Origin: an uncultured Aquimarina sp.
Lineage (GTDB): Bacteria; Bacteroidota; Bacteroidia; Flavobacteriales; Flavobacteriaceae
Length of the DNA stretch: 64,000 bases
Direction: 5' to 3'
Assembly: GCA_947500505.1 (NCBI GenBank)
Contig: CANMSL010000011.1
Location: forward strand, 82,178 to 146,177
The position numbers and the translations under genes are program-made. Positions 44,538 through 53,213 of the stretch are shown in pieces (positions within the stretch are counted from its first letter, which is position 1; each line of letters begins with the position of its first letter). The notes under the pieces were generated by a model. It was not told the origin of the DNA. It ran no database searches and saw only the letters and a list, made by a program, of their open reading frames with translations.

Positions 44538-45035
44538 TTAATTTAATTCATAAGTTTCTCTAAAAGTGTAAACCGTACCAAAATAATCTTGCTCTCTTTC
44601 AATAATAAATAGATCACTGGTTAGTTCAATAATGGTAAAACTATAAATAATATTAATGAAATTCCTTTGCAATTCTGTTATGATAGTTTCATCAGAATTA
44701 AATGTCCAGGAACCGGTAAAGGTTTGGATGTCAGAATCCTCACATCTTGTAGGTCCTTCGTCGAATACCAAATCTCCATTAAAAAAATAAATTTTTTGCG
44801 CATCTTGTTCGCAAGTTTCCATGTCTGCATACCAATTTGTTAGCAAAGGCCCTCCCGCCACTCTAGCTCTGGCGGGTTCAACAGTTAGCCCGCTGAGTTT
44901 CCAGGTTTTTCCTACCAAAAAACTTTGTTTTGTTTCTGGTAACATAGATATCGCATCGCTCCCCGAGTCCTCACTACAAGAAGTAAATAGGCTTAATACC
45001 AAAAGAATAATAGTTGCAAGCTTCATATTTTTCAT
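44538..45035 (-). CDS. Small lipoprotein, lipocalin-like
   Basis: The 165-residue protein has a lipoprotein signal (VLSLFTSCSED, Cys20). The mature part begins LVGKTWKLSGL and continues with short alternating strands (KIYFFNGDLVFDEGPTRCED, FTGSWTFNSDETIITE, FTIIELTSDLFIIERE). This fits the lipocalin-like domains often found in Bacteroidota lipoproteins. No ligand or role can be inferred. It converges on the previous gene and is downstream of no obvious partner. Confidence 0.72.
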   Translation of the reverse strand: MKNMKLATIILLVLSLFTSCSEDSGSDAISMLPETKQSFLVGKTWKLSGLTVEPARARVAGGPLLTNWYADMETCEQDAQKIYFFNGDLVFDEGPTRCEDSDIQTFTGSWTFNSDETIITELQRNFINIIYSFTIIELTSDLFIIEREQDYFGTVYTFRETYELN

Positions 45036-45105
45036 GATAATAATATTTTATACTTTCTCAAAATAAAAGTAACGATTCTGTTTTTGATTAACAGGATGGT
45101 TCGAT

Positions 45106-46416
45106 TTACATATATGGAAAAATAGGTGAAAAAATTATACTGACACCTGCCTCTATCCTATGTTGAGAGAGTGGAGCATCATTACTATATAACGAAAATA
45201 CGGAGTATCTTATTTCCGGACCAATAATAAACTTCCATTGATCATTAAGTTTGGATATAATTTTTAAGCTTACAGAAGTTAATATATTCCATTTTCGTAA
45301 TGATGTTTCTTGAGCAAAGATTGGTGAAAAATTCTGGTCAAAATAAGGTGATAAATCCGGATTATTAGAACTATTCTCGTTTAGATTTGTAAAATATTGA
45401 TTTTGATATATTCTATTGGTTTTTGAAACTTTGCTATGTAATATTCTCTCCAAAGTAACTCCGGTTTGAACAAAAAAGTTTGTCTTATTACGAGAGGTTT
45501 TAAATCCTATTTTGAAAGGAATTTCTAAAAAAGTAAAATTTTCATTGTAGGAAAAGCTATTCGTTAGCGTAGTATCAGGGAAAACGGTATTGATAAGGTA
45601 ATCTGTATGAATTCCTGTTTTTTGGATAGTAGAAAATCGTACACCAATGCTAGCTACCACATCTTCATTCTGAAAATAAACATCTCCTCCGGCGGATAAA
45701 GACAAATCCGGAATACTGTTTTTATTAAAGTCTTGTTTTTCTTGATCTGATTTAAATGTCCAGAAAACCATAGAGGCCCGTGTAGAAATACCATAAGTTA
45801 CGTTCAAATCTTTAAAAGATATGTGAGGGAACTTCAGTTTTTTGATTTTGTTTTTTTTACGACGGATAGCTAGAGAGTCTTCTTCTTGAATGAATAATGA
45901 ATCATTTATTGATTCATAAATCTGCTGTTTATCCGATTTTTTGTAAAACGCAATTATTGTTTTTAGTAATTTATCAAGGTTAACAAAATTACCTTTATTT
46001 TTAATCTCTGTATCATATTCTGATATTGAAGGCAAATAATAGATGCCAATTTCATTTGTTTCTTTTACTTTCTCGAGGAATTCGATATCGTCTTTTTTAA
46101 TTAGAACTATTTGATCTTCGAAACCTATATAATCTACTAATGTATTTTTAAAAATTGTATCTAGTACTTCAGAAACTTTATTTTGTTCAGAAAAGACAGA
46201 GGTAATTTTTTGTAGTGGAATTTCGCTATTGATATAAGAAAAAGTAAAGCTGTTTGATTCTTCTAATGAAAGTAGAATCTGCTCTATCGATTTTTGTTCA
46301 GCACGAATAGATACTTTTGTTTCTAAAGCATTATCATTGTTATTAAGTTCCTGACCGTAGACAATCGAATTGTTTAGCCAGAAAAGAAATAAAATCAAAT
46401 ATAAATTTTTAAGCAA
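45106..46416 (-). CDS. Outer membrane protein with STN domain and small beta-barrel
   Basis: The 436 residues have a signal peptide (LYLILFLFWLNNSIVYGQ) and an STN domain of the kind used by TonB receptors to touch FecR (about 30-110, ILLSLEESNSFTFSYINSEI, VLDTIFKNTLVDYIGFEDQ). A charged linker (RRKKNKIKKLKF) precedes a C-terminal barrel of about 230 residues (DLSLSAGGDVYF, FLEIPFKIGFKTS, NFFVQTGVTLERI, WKFIIGPEIRYSVF). There is no plug or full TonB-receptor barrel. It lies 18 bases after fecR, so it may be the outer membrane sensor of the sigma/anti-sigma pair, replacing the usual SusC-type receptor. Confidence 0.72.
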   Translation of the reverse strand: MLKNLYLILFLFWLNNSIVYGQELNNNDNALETKVSIRAEQKSIEQILLSLEESNSFTFSYINSEIPLQKITSVFSEQNKVSEVLDTIFKNTLVDYIGFEDQIVLIKKDDIEFLEKVKETNEIGIYYLPSISEYDTEIKNKGNFVNLDKLLKTIIAFYKKSDKQQIYESINDSLFIQEEDSLAIRRKKNKIKKLKFPHISFKDLNVTYGISTRASMVFWTFKSDQEKQDFNKNSIPDLSLSAGGDVYFQNEDVVASIGVRFSTIQKTGIHTDYLINTVFPDTTLTNSFSYNENFTFLEIPFKIGFKTSRNKTNFFVQTGVTLERILHSKVSKTNRIYQNQYFTNLNENSSNNPDLSPYFDQNFSPIFAQETSLRKWNILTSVSLKIISKLNDQWKFIIGPEIRYSVFSLYSNDAPLSQHRIEAGVSIIFSPIFPYM

Positions 46417-46434
46417 CTTTTTGATTTTAAAAAA

Positions 46435-47520
46435 TTAGTTAAGACAATTACTATTACCGGAAATAATAAACAAATTATTTTTCTTTTGCACATTCACTTT
46501 TAGAGTAGCACTCAGTATATTAATCATTTTTTCTGGAGTTGTTTTTCTAAAAGACCCGGTATATTTACAGTTAAGCAGAGTTGGATCCAGTACATTAATT
46601 TTAATGTCAAAATTTTTCCTTAAATCTTCAAAGACTTCTTTAACTTTAGTATTGCGATAATGTAAATTACCTGTTTTCCAGGCAAACTGATTAGGAGTCT
46701 TATCCAATTTCCTAATTCCATCATCACTGATTCTAAAACTCTGACCCGGAATAACGATTTGATCTTGACCAGTTTTAATATGAACAATATTTACCGATCC
46801 TTCAATGAGATATAAATAGTCTTCATTATTTCTTGAAGACATTACAAACTTAGTTCCGATGACTTGAACTTTACTATTTTTAGTAATGACAATGAATGGT
46901 TTGGTAGAATCCTTCTTAACGTCAAAAAACACATTTCCCGTTAGTTCGACTGTTCGGTAATTTTCTATGGAACGTTTATAATTGACTCGACTACTTTTTT
47001 GAAGAACAATGGTACTGGTGTCTGGTAATTTAACATATTTTGAATATTTTGACGAGGCATATTTTTGAGTAGTTACATAAGATACGTCAATTTTACTTTT
47101 ATCTTTTTCAGTAGAAGAAGTATCCTTTGTCTTAGTCTCAATAGAAGCTTTAGGTGTTTCTTCAGCTATTTGAATTTTTTCTTGGGGTAATGATTTTTTA
47201 TTTTCTTCGAATTTTATGGTTGGTTTTTGAGTTTTTTGCTGAATAGAATCAGTGTTAATTTCAGGAGATTTATGAACTACAATGGGTTTTTGGATATTTG
47301 TCTCTAATGTATTTTCTTTTAAGTAATAAGAAATACTTCCAAGGCCTATAAAAAAGAGAATGGCAGCAGCTATTCTATACCAGTAAAAAGGGATTTTTTC
47401 TGTTGTTCCCTTACTTACTGTATCGTATATATTATCAAACATATCTTTGGATGACTCTATACATTCATCCTCAAACTTAGATCTTAATAGTTCTTTTAAT
47501 AAGTCCTTATCCTTTTTCAT
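46435..47520 (-). CDS. FecR-family anti-sigma factor
   Basis: The roughly 361-residue protein has a short cytoplasmic N-terminus, one membrane span (YRIAAAILFFIGLGSISYYL), a long polar periplasmic linker rich in Lys, Glu and Thr, a FecR domain (VKLPDTSTIVLQKSSRVNY, VIGTKFVMSS, IVIPGQSFRI) and a DUF4974-like C-terminus (VFEDLRKNFDIKINV). It should hold the ECF sigma factor inactive until an envelope signal arrives. I use ATG at 47520; the frame extension begins with TTG at 47544, immediately after the sigma stop. Confidence 0.92.
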   Translation of the reverse strand: MKKDKDLLKELLRSKFEDECIESSKDMFDNIYDTVSKGTTEKIPFYWYRIAAAILFFIGLGSISYYLKENTLETNIQKPIVVHKSPEINTDSIQQKTQKPTIKFEENKKSLPQEKIQIAEETPKASIETKTKDTSSTEKDKSKIDVSYVTTQKYASSKYSKYVKLPDTSTIVLQKSSRVNYKRSIENYRTVELTGNVFFDVKKDSTKPFIVITKNSKVQVIGTKFVMSSRNNEDYLYLIEGSVNIVHIKTGQDQIVIPGQSFRISDDGIRKLDKTPNQFAWKTGNLHYRNTKVKEVFEDLRKNFDIKINVLDPTLLNCKYTGSFRKTTPEKMINILSATLKVNVQKKNNLFIISGNSNCLN

Positions 47521-47544
47521 TAGGTACTCGTTTAGAGACAACAA

Positions 47545-48111
47545 TTAGTATTTTTCAATCCCGATAGCTCTCATATTTTCTAAAAGTTTTTTCCTTGCTC
47601 TTGCATAATTTGATCTGGATGTGCTTTCTTTTATTTTTAGTATTTCTCCTATTTCTTTATGTGAATACCCTTCGATTGCATATAAGTTCAAAACGTATCT
47701 ATATTGGTCAGGTAAATCATGAATTAGCGTTCTTAGCTTATCCGCAGATAGTTGCTGAGCAAAATGATTTTTTTCTATTTCATCTATTTCTGATGCTTCC
47801 TTCTCATCCATAAATTCCGAATTATTGATCAAAACAGTTTTTTTTGTTTTGTGCCAATGATCGATTGCATTATTTACAACAATTCTTTCTATCCAGCTTC
47901 CCAAAGTTCCATTATGTTTATATTTTTTTATGTTTTTAAAAATTTTGATAAATGCGTCCTGTACTATATCCTCGGCGTCGGATTGGTTTTTACAATAGCG
48001 AAAACTCACCGCAAGCATCCTGGGCATAAAAGCATTATATATTTTTTCCATGGCATCCCGGTTATTCTGTTTACAAGCTTTAACCAGTTTGTCCTGCTCT
48101 TCTTTATTCAT
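47545..48111 (-). CDS. ECF-type RNA polymerase sigma factor
   Basis: The 188-residue sigma-70 family member has region 2 (YRYCKNQSDAEDIVQDAFIK-like SDAEDIVQDAFIKIFKNI, LGSWIERIVVNNAIDHW) and region 4 (LPDQYRYVLNLYAIEGYSHK, EIGEILKIKESTSRSNYARA). It is followed by fecR 24 bases later and by the STN protein gene, giving a sigma, anti-sigma and outer membrane sensor operon. A CGCAGCG element 51 bases upstream suggests self-activation. Confidence 0.94.
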   Translation of the reverse strand: MNKEEQDKLVKACKQNNRDAMEKIYNAFMPRMLAVSFRYCKNQSDAEDIVQDAFIKIFKNIKKYKHNGTLGSWIERIVVNNAIDHWHKTKKTVLINNSEFMDEKEASEIDEIEKNHFAQQLSADKLRTLIHDLPDQYRYVLNLYAIEGYSHKEIGEILKIKESTSRSNYARARKKLLENMRAIGIEKY

Positions 48112-48162
48112 GAATAAGGGTTAGTGCCTACTCTCATCATTACAACTGAGAATATTGGATTT

Positions 48163-48169
48163 CGCTGCG
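48163..48169 (-). promoter_or_regulatory. CGCAGCG element before the ECF sigma gene
   Basis: On the minus strand atacgcagcgaaatcc lies 51 bases before the start codon. It shares the core with 43551 and 48243. Confidence 0.45.
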
Positions 48170-48242
48170 TATGAATTCAAATTATTTTTAACTATCCAAA
48201 TAATGTGTTAAATATACTAAAAATGGATTTTTTACATTATCG

Positions 48243-48249
48243 CGCAGCG
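48243..48249 (+). promoter_or_regulatory. CGCAGCG element before the lipoprotein at 48300
   Basis: cgcgcagcgttttata lies 50 bases before the start codon, in the divergent region shared with the sigma gene, whose own copy is only 73 bases away. Confidence 0.45.
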
Positions 48250-48299
48250 TTTTATAACAATTGTGGTTATAAGAGTATGAAATTAAAAAAAACAGTAAA

Positions 48300-48989
48300 A
48301 TGAAATCTAACTCTTTAATTATTCTAGCCTCTATTTTTATGACATTTTTCCTTTTCGGATGTGAAACTGAAAATTCTGAGGATGTCAATCAAGATCGAAT
48401 CTTTGTAGCTTACGAATTGTTTTATGATCAACCAGAAGATGTAACCTATGCTAAAGTTGTTTTTACCTTGGGAAATCTTACTGGAACCAGATTAGAACTG
48501 TCAGAAGGAGCTTCTATAACATTTGATGGGACCACCATTCCATTCGAAAACGTGAGAGGTGTTTATGAATTAAAACTCTCCGGACTTGTTAATAATGGTT
48601 CTTTTGTATACAATGATTTAGACGGAGAAAAATTTACCAATTCTATTACTTTACGATCTGTTGATTTTCCGAGTGATGTTCCGACAACTATTAATCGTTC
48701 TCAATCTTATGAAATTACCTGGACCGGAGAACCAGTTGGTGAAGGAAGTTCTTCGGTAGTAGCTACTGTAGTTCCCAACAATCTAGCTCAGACTAAAATT
48801 TTTACTCAGGCTAATAGTGGCGCAACTTCTGTAGTGCTAACACCAAATATATTGAGTGATATAGAACCCCAAGGAGGTACTTTGGTATTAGAACGTTTTG
48901 ATATAGGGGATGCCAACCAAACCACAGGTGCAGGAGGTATAATTACGGGTAGATATAGACCGGATACGGCTGATATTACCATTGAATGA
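48300..48989 (+). CDS. Hypothetical lipoprotein, divergent from the ECF sigma gene
   Basis: The 229-residue protein has a lipoprotein signal (TFFLFGCETE, Cys21) and a Thr/Ser/Val-rich mature part that looks all-beta (YAKVVFTLGNLTGTRLELSE, SITFDGTTIPFENVRGVYEL, SYEITWTGEPVGEGSSSVVA, GIITGRYRPDTADITIE). I recognise no family. Its position and the CGCAGCG element suggest control by the neighbouring sigma factor. The outer membrane protein gene at 49095 follows on the same strand. Confidence 0.7.
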   Translation: MKSNSLIILASIFMTFFLFGCETENSEDVNQDRIFVAYELFYDQPEDVTYAKVVFTLGNLTGTRLELSEGASITFDGTTIPFENVRGVYELKLSGLVNNGSFVYNDLDGEKFTNSITLRSVDFPSDVPTTINRSQSYEITWTGEPVGEGSSSVVATVVPNNLAQTKIFTQANSGATSVVLTPNILSDIEPQGGTLVLERFDIGDANQTTGAGGIITGRYRPDTADITIE

Positions 48990-49094
48990 TATAAACAAAT
49001 TCAGGGTCTTTTTAAGCATTTAATTCTAATTTTTTAAATGAATAACATATCATTAAAACACGAAATAATGAGGGTTGCCAACAGTAAGCAGATA

Positions 49095-49760
49095 ATGCGT
49101 ATTAAAATTGTAATAGCGTTTACCTTTTTTGGTTACACTACTATCCAATCCCAGGATGTTAAACTAGGAGTTAAAGGTGGGATTAATTTTAGTAATCAGA
49201 AAATAGAAACAGAAGTGTGGGATTTAAGTGGAGAAACAGATACTAAAATCGGCTGGCAATTAGGAGTGGTTGGCGAAATCCCTCTAGGGAGATCTAGTTT
49301 TACTTTACAACCCGGGCTTATGTTGATTAGTAAGGGATATACATATGAAGAAAATAATGTTTTTTTCGACGGGACTTTAACAGCAAATCCTGTCTACATT
49401 AATATCCCTATACCTCTTCTTTATAATTTCAATATTGGTAAGTTGTCTTTCTTTGCAGGTGCAGGGTTTTATCTAAGTTATGGGATTGCCGGAGAGATTG
49501 ATTTTGATGGAGAGTCCGGAGATTTTGATTTTGGACGGGATGATGATATCAAATGGGGAGATGATCGAGATGAAGATACATATACTTCTTTTGATGCGGG
49601 TTTAGTATTTACAACGGGTTTTAAATTGAATAAAAAAATGCAAATAGATATTTCCTATGAAGCCGGTTTAGCAAATATCTTACCGGATGGAGATAATGAT
49701 AATAAGATTAAAAACAGTTCTTTTACCATCAATTATACTTACTTTTTTGGATTATGGTAA
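49095..49760 (+). CDS. Outer membrane beta-barrel protein (PorT/porin-like)
   Basis: The 221-residue protein has a signal peptide (RIKIVIAFTFFGYTTIQSQ) and an eight-strand-type barrel: VKLGVKGGINFSNQ, WQLGVVGEIPL, SFTLQPGLMLISKGYTY, VYINIPIPLLYNF, LSFFAGAGFYLSYGIAGEI and the aromatic end NYTYFFGLW. One predicted loop is strikingly acidic (about residues 136-160, many Asp). I use ATG at 49095 because it opens the signal peptide; the frame extends to 49038. It may share a transcript with the lipoprotein upstream. Confidence 0.82.
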   Translation: MRIKIVIAFTFFGYTTIQSQDVKLGVKGGINFSNQKIETEVWDLSGETDTKIGWQLGVVGEIPLGRSSFTLQPGLMLISKGYTYEENNVFFDGTLTANPVYINIPIPLLYNFNIGKLSFFAGAGFYLSYGIAGEIDFDGESGDFDFGRDDDIKWGDDRDEDTYTSFDAGLVFTTGFKLNKKMQIDISYEAGLANILPDGDNDNKIKNSSFTINYTYFFGLW

Positions 49761-49819
49761 ATGAAGCAGGCACAAATGATGTAATTGATTAAGTCCCCAC
49801 ACGTCATATATTAAAAATG

Positions 49820-49869
49820 AAAAGAGATACCTTGATGCAAATATTAATGATATCTCTTTTCTATTTTTT
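49820..49869. terminator. Bidirectional terminator hairpin
   Basis: A 10-bp stem (aaaagagata / tatctctttt) with a 21-nt loop stands between convergent genes, with T-rich flanks on both sides. Confidence 0.65.
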
Positions 49870-49875
49870 ACCACA

Positions 49876-51393
49876 TCAATTTATCAAAGAATGTTGTGTC
49901 ATAGCGTCAGGCTTTTCCAGTCCAATAAGTTCTAAAACTGTTGGAGCGATGTCACCCAATACTCCATCATTTATTGATATCTGATCTGTGTCAATTAGTA
50001 TAAATGGAACAGGGTTTGTAGTATGCGCTGTATTTGGTGACCCATCAGGGTTAATCATTGTTTCGCAATTTCCGTGATCCGCAATTAATAAAATGCTATA
50101 ACCGTGTTCTAATCCTGTTGTCACTACATCTTTAACACATTCATCCACGACCTCACAGGCTTTAATCGCTGCTTCCATAACTCCGGTATGTCCCACCATA
50201 TCTCCATTAGCGAAATTAAGACATACAAAATCTGCTTCGGCTTTCTGTAATTCAGGAACAAGTGCATCTCTTAATTCATAGGCACTCATTTCTGGCTTTA
50301 GATCATAAGTAGCAACTTTTGGTGAGTTTCTTAGAATTCTGGTTTCTCCATCAAAAGGTTCTTCCTGACCACCCGAAAAGAAAAAAGTAACGTGAGGATA
50401 TTTCTCGGTTTCCGCAATTCGGATTTGTTTTTTACCGGCTTTGGATAATACTTCTCCCAGAGTTTCAGTAATGTTATCTTTATCGTAAATTACCTTAATA
50501 CCTTTAAAATTCTCATCATAATTAGTCATAGTAACATAATACAACGGTAATTTGTGTGTATTGTACTCGTCCATGTCTGATTGCGATAACATTTCAGTAA
50601 GTTCTCGACCACGATCCGTTCTGAAATTAAAAAATAATACTACGTCATCATCTTTAATTGTCGCTACTGGAACTCCGTTTTCTTCTAGCAGGATTGGTTT
50701 GATAAACTCATCAGTAATATTATTATCATAGTTTTTCTGTATACTTTCCAGTGCATTGGTAGTAGTTTCTCCTACCCCATTAACAATGAGATCATACGCC
50801 AATTTTACTCGTTCCCATCTTTTGTCCCGATCCATAGCATAATATCTTCCTATGATAGAAGCTAATTTACCAGTGGATGTAGCCATGTATTTTTGAATAT
50901 CATTAATATGATCAATTCCGGATTTTGGATCTACATCGCGTCCATCTGTAAAAGCATGTAAAAAAACATTTTTTAATCCCTGAGAATTGGCTGCATCTAA
51001 TAATCCTTTTATGTGACTAATATGAGAATGGACTCCACCATCACTTACTAATCCCATTAGATGAACATTTTTGCTGTTTTCCTTAGCGTAACTCAGGGCA
51101 TCAGTTAGTGTTGGTTCATTTCTTAATGTATCATTTTTGATGGACATATTGATTTTTGCTAAATCTTGATATACAATTCTACCAGCGCCCAGGTTCATAT
51201 GTCCAACCTCACTATTACCCATTTGTCCTTCAGGAAGCCCTACATGAAGACCATCAGTTCTTAAAGATGCATTAGGATATGTTGTGTATAGACTGTCAAT
51301 AAATGGGGTTTCAGCATGATCTATAGCAGAAATTTTAGGATCCGGAGATGTTCCCCATCCATCCAGGATCATTAAGATTACTTTTTTATTCAT
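49876..51393 (-). CDS. gpmI: 2,3-bisphosphoglycerate-independent phosphoglycerate mutase
   Basis: This manganese-dependent enzyme interconverts 3- and 2-phosphoglycerate in glycolysis. The 505-residue length is standard. Motifs are LMILDGWG (Asp11), the phospho-serine site GQMGNSEVGHMNLGAG (Ser61), SDGGVHSHISH, HAFTDGRDVDPKSG, NFRTDRGRELT and the C-terminal LIADHGNCE and NTAHTTNPVPFI metal sites. A TAnnTTTG element lies 54 bases upstream. Confidence 0.97.
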   Translation of the reverse strand: MNKKVILMILDGWGTSPDPKISAIDHAETPFIDSLYTTYPNASLRTDGLHVGLPEGQMGNSEVGHMNLGAGRIVYQDLAKINMSIKNDTLRNEPTLTDALSYAKENSKNVHLMGLVSDGGVHSHISHIKGLLDAANSQGLKNVFLHAFTDGRDVDPKSGIDHINDIQKYMATSTGKLASIIGRYYAMDRDKRWERVKLAYDLIVNGVGETTTNALESIQKNYDNNITDEFIKPILLEENGVPVATIKDDDVVLFFNFRTDRGRELTEMLSQSDMDEYNTHKLPLYYVTMTNYDENFKGIKVIYDKDNITETLGEVLSKAGKKQIRIAETEKYPHVTFFFSGGQEEPFDGETRILRNSPKVATYDLKPEMSAYELRDALVPELQKAEADFVCLNFANGDMVGHTGVMEAAIKACEVVDECVKDVVTTGLEHGYSILLIADHGNCETMINPDGSPNTAHTTNPVPFILIDTDQISINDGVLGDIAPTVLELIGLEKPDAMTQHSLIN

Positions 51394-51446
51394 TTTTCTT
51401 AAAATTTAACGTCTTAGTTTGGTTATGATTAGAGTGTGTAACAACT

Positions 51447-51454
51447 CAAAAATA
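51447..51454 (-). promoter_or_regulatory. TAnnTTTG promoter element of gpmI
   Basis: The minus strand reads TATTTTTG, predicting a leader of about 49 nt. The remaining gap to 51839 is AT-rich, and I see no gene or clear structure in it. Confidence 0.5.
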
Positions 51455-51839
51455 AAAGTGAAATGTAAAAGTACGATATACAATGATAATGACCCAATGA
51501 AGAATATTGTAACGAGCGATTTTAAATTAAAAAATCAAAATGCACAACGGGTTAAAATATATACTTTTTTATTAGAGATAATTTAATTTTTAACTGTTGT
51601 AAACCTCTAGATGTAAAATGATTTCGTTATTTATTTTACTATTCTAAATAGCTGATTTTTCAATGGAGAGTATATTTGTTTGAAGTTAAAACATTTTTTT
51701 ACAAATTAACTCATTTATTATTATTGTTATAAAGGTTAAAGTTATGTTATATACAATTTTATTCGTAACAGATTTATGGAACCCTTAGTCTTATATGTAT
51801 CGAAAGCCAATAAATATAACTTAATAAATTTAAAACATC

Positions 51840-52220
51840 ATGAAAAAAACAATTGTAACCGCATTGACTATTATGTTCATCACATCAGTTAGCTTTGCAA
51901 CCGAAAAACAAACAACCTTAGATAGTCTTACTTATGAATTAACAACAAATCAAGTTAGTGCTTTTTGCATGGCTATAGTAAAAGGGGATACTGATACAGT
52001 AAAGAAAATGATCGAATTAGGAAGCGATGTAAATAAAAAATCCGAAGGAATGACTCCATTAATGTATGCAGCCAGATATAATAGGGTGGATATAATCAAA
52101 GTATTAGTAGAAAAAGGAGCAAAAATAAAGACAAAAGACGGTAAAGGTTATACAGCAATGAAATTTGCTAAACTATCTAATGCCAAAGAGGCCATGGCTC
52201 TATTGAAGGAATTGTCTTAG
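51840..52220 (+). CDS. Exported ankyrin-repeat protein
   Basis: The 126-residue protein has a signal peptide (TIVTALTIMFITSVSFA) and about two and a half ankyrin repeats: SAFCMAIVKGDTDTVKKMIE, GMTPLMYAARYNRVDIIKVL, GKGYTAMKFAKLSNAKEAMA. It is probably a periplasmic binding or scaffold protein; no partner is evident. It has a strong terminator and is expressed alone. Confidence 0.85.
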   Translation: MKKTIVTALTIMFITSVSFATEKQTTLDSLTYELTTNQVSAFCMAIVKGDTDTVKKMIELGSDVNKKSEGMTPLMYAARYNRVDIIKVLVEKGAKIKTKDGKGYTAMKFAKLSNAKEAMALLKELS

Positions 52221-52242
52221 CATTTTTAAAAATCAAAATCAA

Positions 52243-52280
52243 TAAAACTTCGCTTTTTGGCTTTCAAAGCGAAGTTTTTT
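52243..52280. terminator. Bidirectional intrinsic terminator
   Basis: A perfect 13-bp stem (aaaacttcgcttt / aaagcgaagtttt) with a 9-nt loop and flanking T runs serves the convergent ankyrin and M48 genes. Confidence 0.85.
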
Positions 52281-53046
52281 ATTGCTCGCTATATTCTTTT
52301 ATCGCTTCCTGAATTTTTTCGATACGATTATCCGGGTCCGGATGCGTGCTCTGAAACTCCGGAGTTCGATTAGGACCAGCCGCATCTTTTAGAATTTGCA
52401 TTACACCGATCATTTCATGAGGATTATAAGCAGAGTTAATCATAAATAATACACCTAATCTATCACTTTCTAGTTCGTCTTCTCTACCATTACCCAATAG
52501 AATATTCTGACCTATTCCGTTTACAAATCCACCTGCATCTGCACCAACCGATGCTCCTGTAGAAATAGTTTGCCAAAATTCATGTTCTGCTATACGCTCT
52601 GCGGAATGCCTGCCCAATACGTGTCCGATTTCATGACCCAAAACACCAGCCAACTGATCTTCATTTTGTAGTTTAGAATACAATGCATATGTAATAAATA
52701 TCTGACCCCCCGGCAGTGCAAAAGCATTAATGGTTTTAGTATCAGCTAAAAGATGAAATTCGTATTGGTAGGGGGATTCTCTTGCCATGGTATTATGAAT
52801 CAATTTGTTTCCTACATTATCTATATAATTCTGAAGCTTTGGGTCTGGATAGAGGCCTCCGTATTGTTTAGTTATTTCTGGTTCACTCTGTAGCCCAATC
52901 GCAATCTCCTGATCTGTGGTCATGTTAATGTTTTGCACCCTATTTGTATATTCATTGAGGGTTTTATTATTACATTTTTTTACAAAGGCAAAAGCTACAA
53001 TAGCGAGCCCTATGAGTATTCTTATTTTTAATCCACCACGTCTCAT
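52279..53046 (-). CDS. M48-family metalloprotease
   Basis: The 255-residue zinc protease has a membrane/export segment near the N-terminus (ILIGLAIVAFAFVKKC), then EIAIGLQSEPEI, NAFALPGGQIFITYALYSKL and the HEIGH zinc site (GHEIGHVLGRHSAE; His138, Glu139, His142). The third ligand is in EDELESDRLG, and THPDPDNRI is typical. It resembles the LoiP/BepA group that cuts or checks envelope proteins. Cys25 might be a lipid site but the lipobox is poor. Confidence 0.9.
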   Translation of the reverse strand: MRRGGLKIRILIGLAIVAFAFVKKCNNKTLNEYTNRVQNINMTTDQEIAIGLQSEPEITKQYGGLYPDPKLQNYIDNVGNKLIHNTMARESPYQYEFHLLADTKTINAFALPGGQIFITYALYSKLQNEDQLAGVLGHEIGHVLGRHSAERIAEHEFWQTISTGASVGADAGGFVNGIGQNILLGNGREDELESDRLGVLFMINSAYNPHEMIGVMQILKDAAGPNRTPEFQSTHPDPDNRIEKIQEAIKEYSEQ

Positions 53047-53106
53047 AGAGAAATATTTTGGTTAGAGTAAATTCTTTTTTGAATTCTTAAAGTTACTAAA
53101 TATAAA

Positions 53107-53152
53107 AGTTGCTTACTAAAAAATGTTATTTAGCATTTTTTAGTAAGCAACT
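53107..53152. repeat. Perfect 19-bp inverted repeat
   Basis: Arms agttgcttactaaaaaatg and cattttttagtaagcaact are exact complements around an 8-nt loop. There is no T run beyond the stem, so it is not a standard terminator. A second symmetric stretch follows (ttccg-cctat-cgga and gctaattagc, 53164-53200). Part of a mobile element end or a regulatory structure are possible. Confidence 0.6.
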
Positions 53153-53213
53153 AGAAGTATTGTGTTCCGCCTATCGGACACGAAGAGTGCTAATTAGCAT
53201 AGTTGAAGCATGG

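Noticed and set aside
45106..46416. Full TonB-dependent receptor
   Set aside because: The protein has an STN domain, but at 436 residues with no plug motif it is too short for a TonB receptor.
47521..47544. TTG start for the FecR gene
   Set aside because: An ATG eight codons later (47520) gives a normal FecR N-terminus and spacing from the sigma gene.
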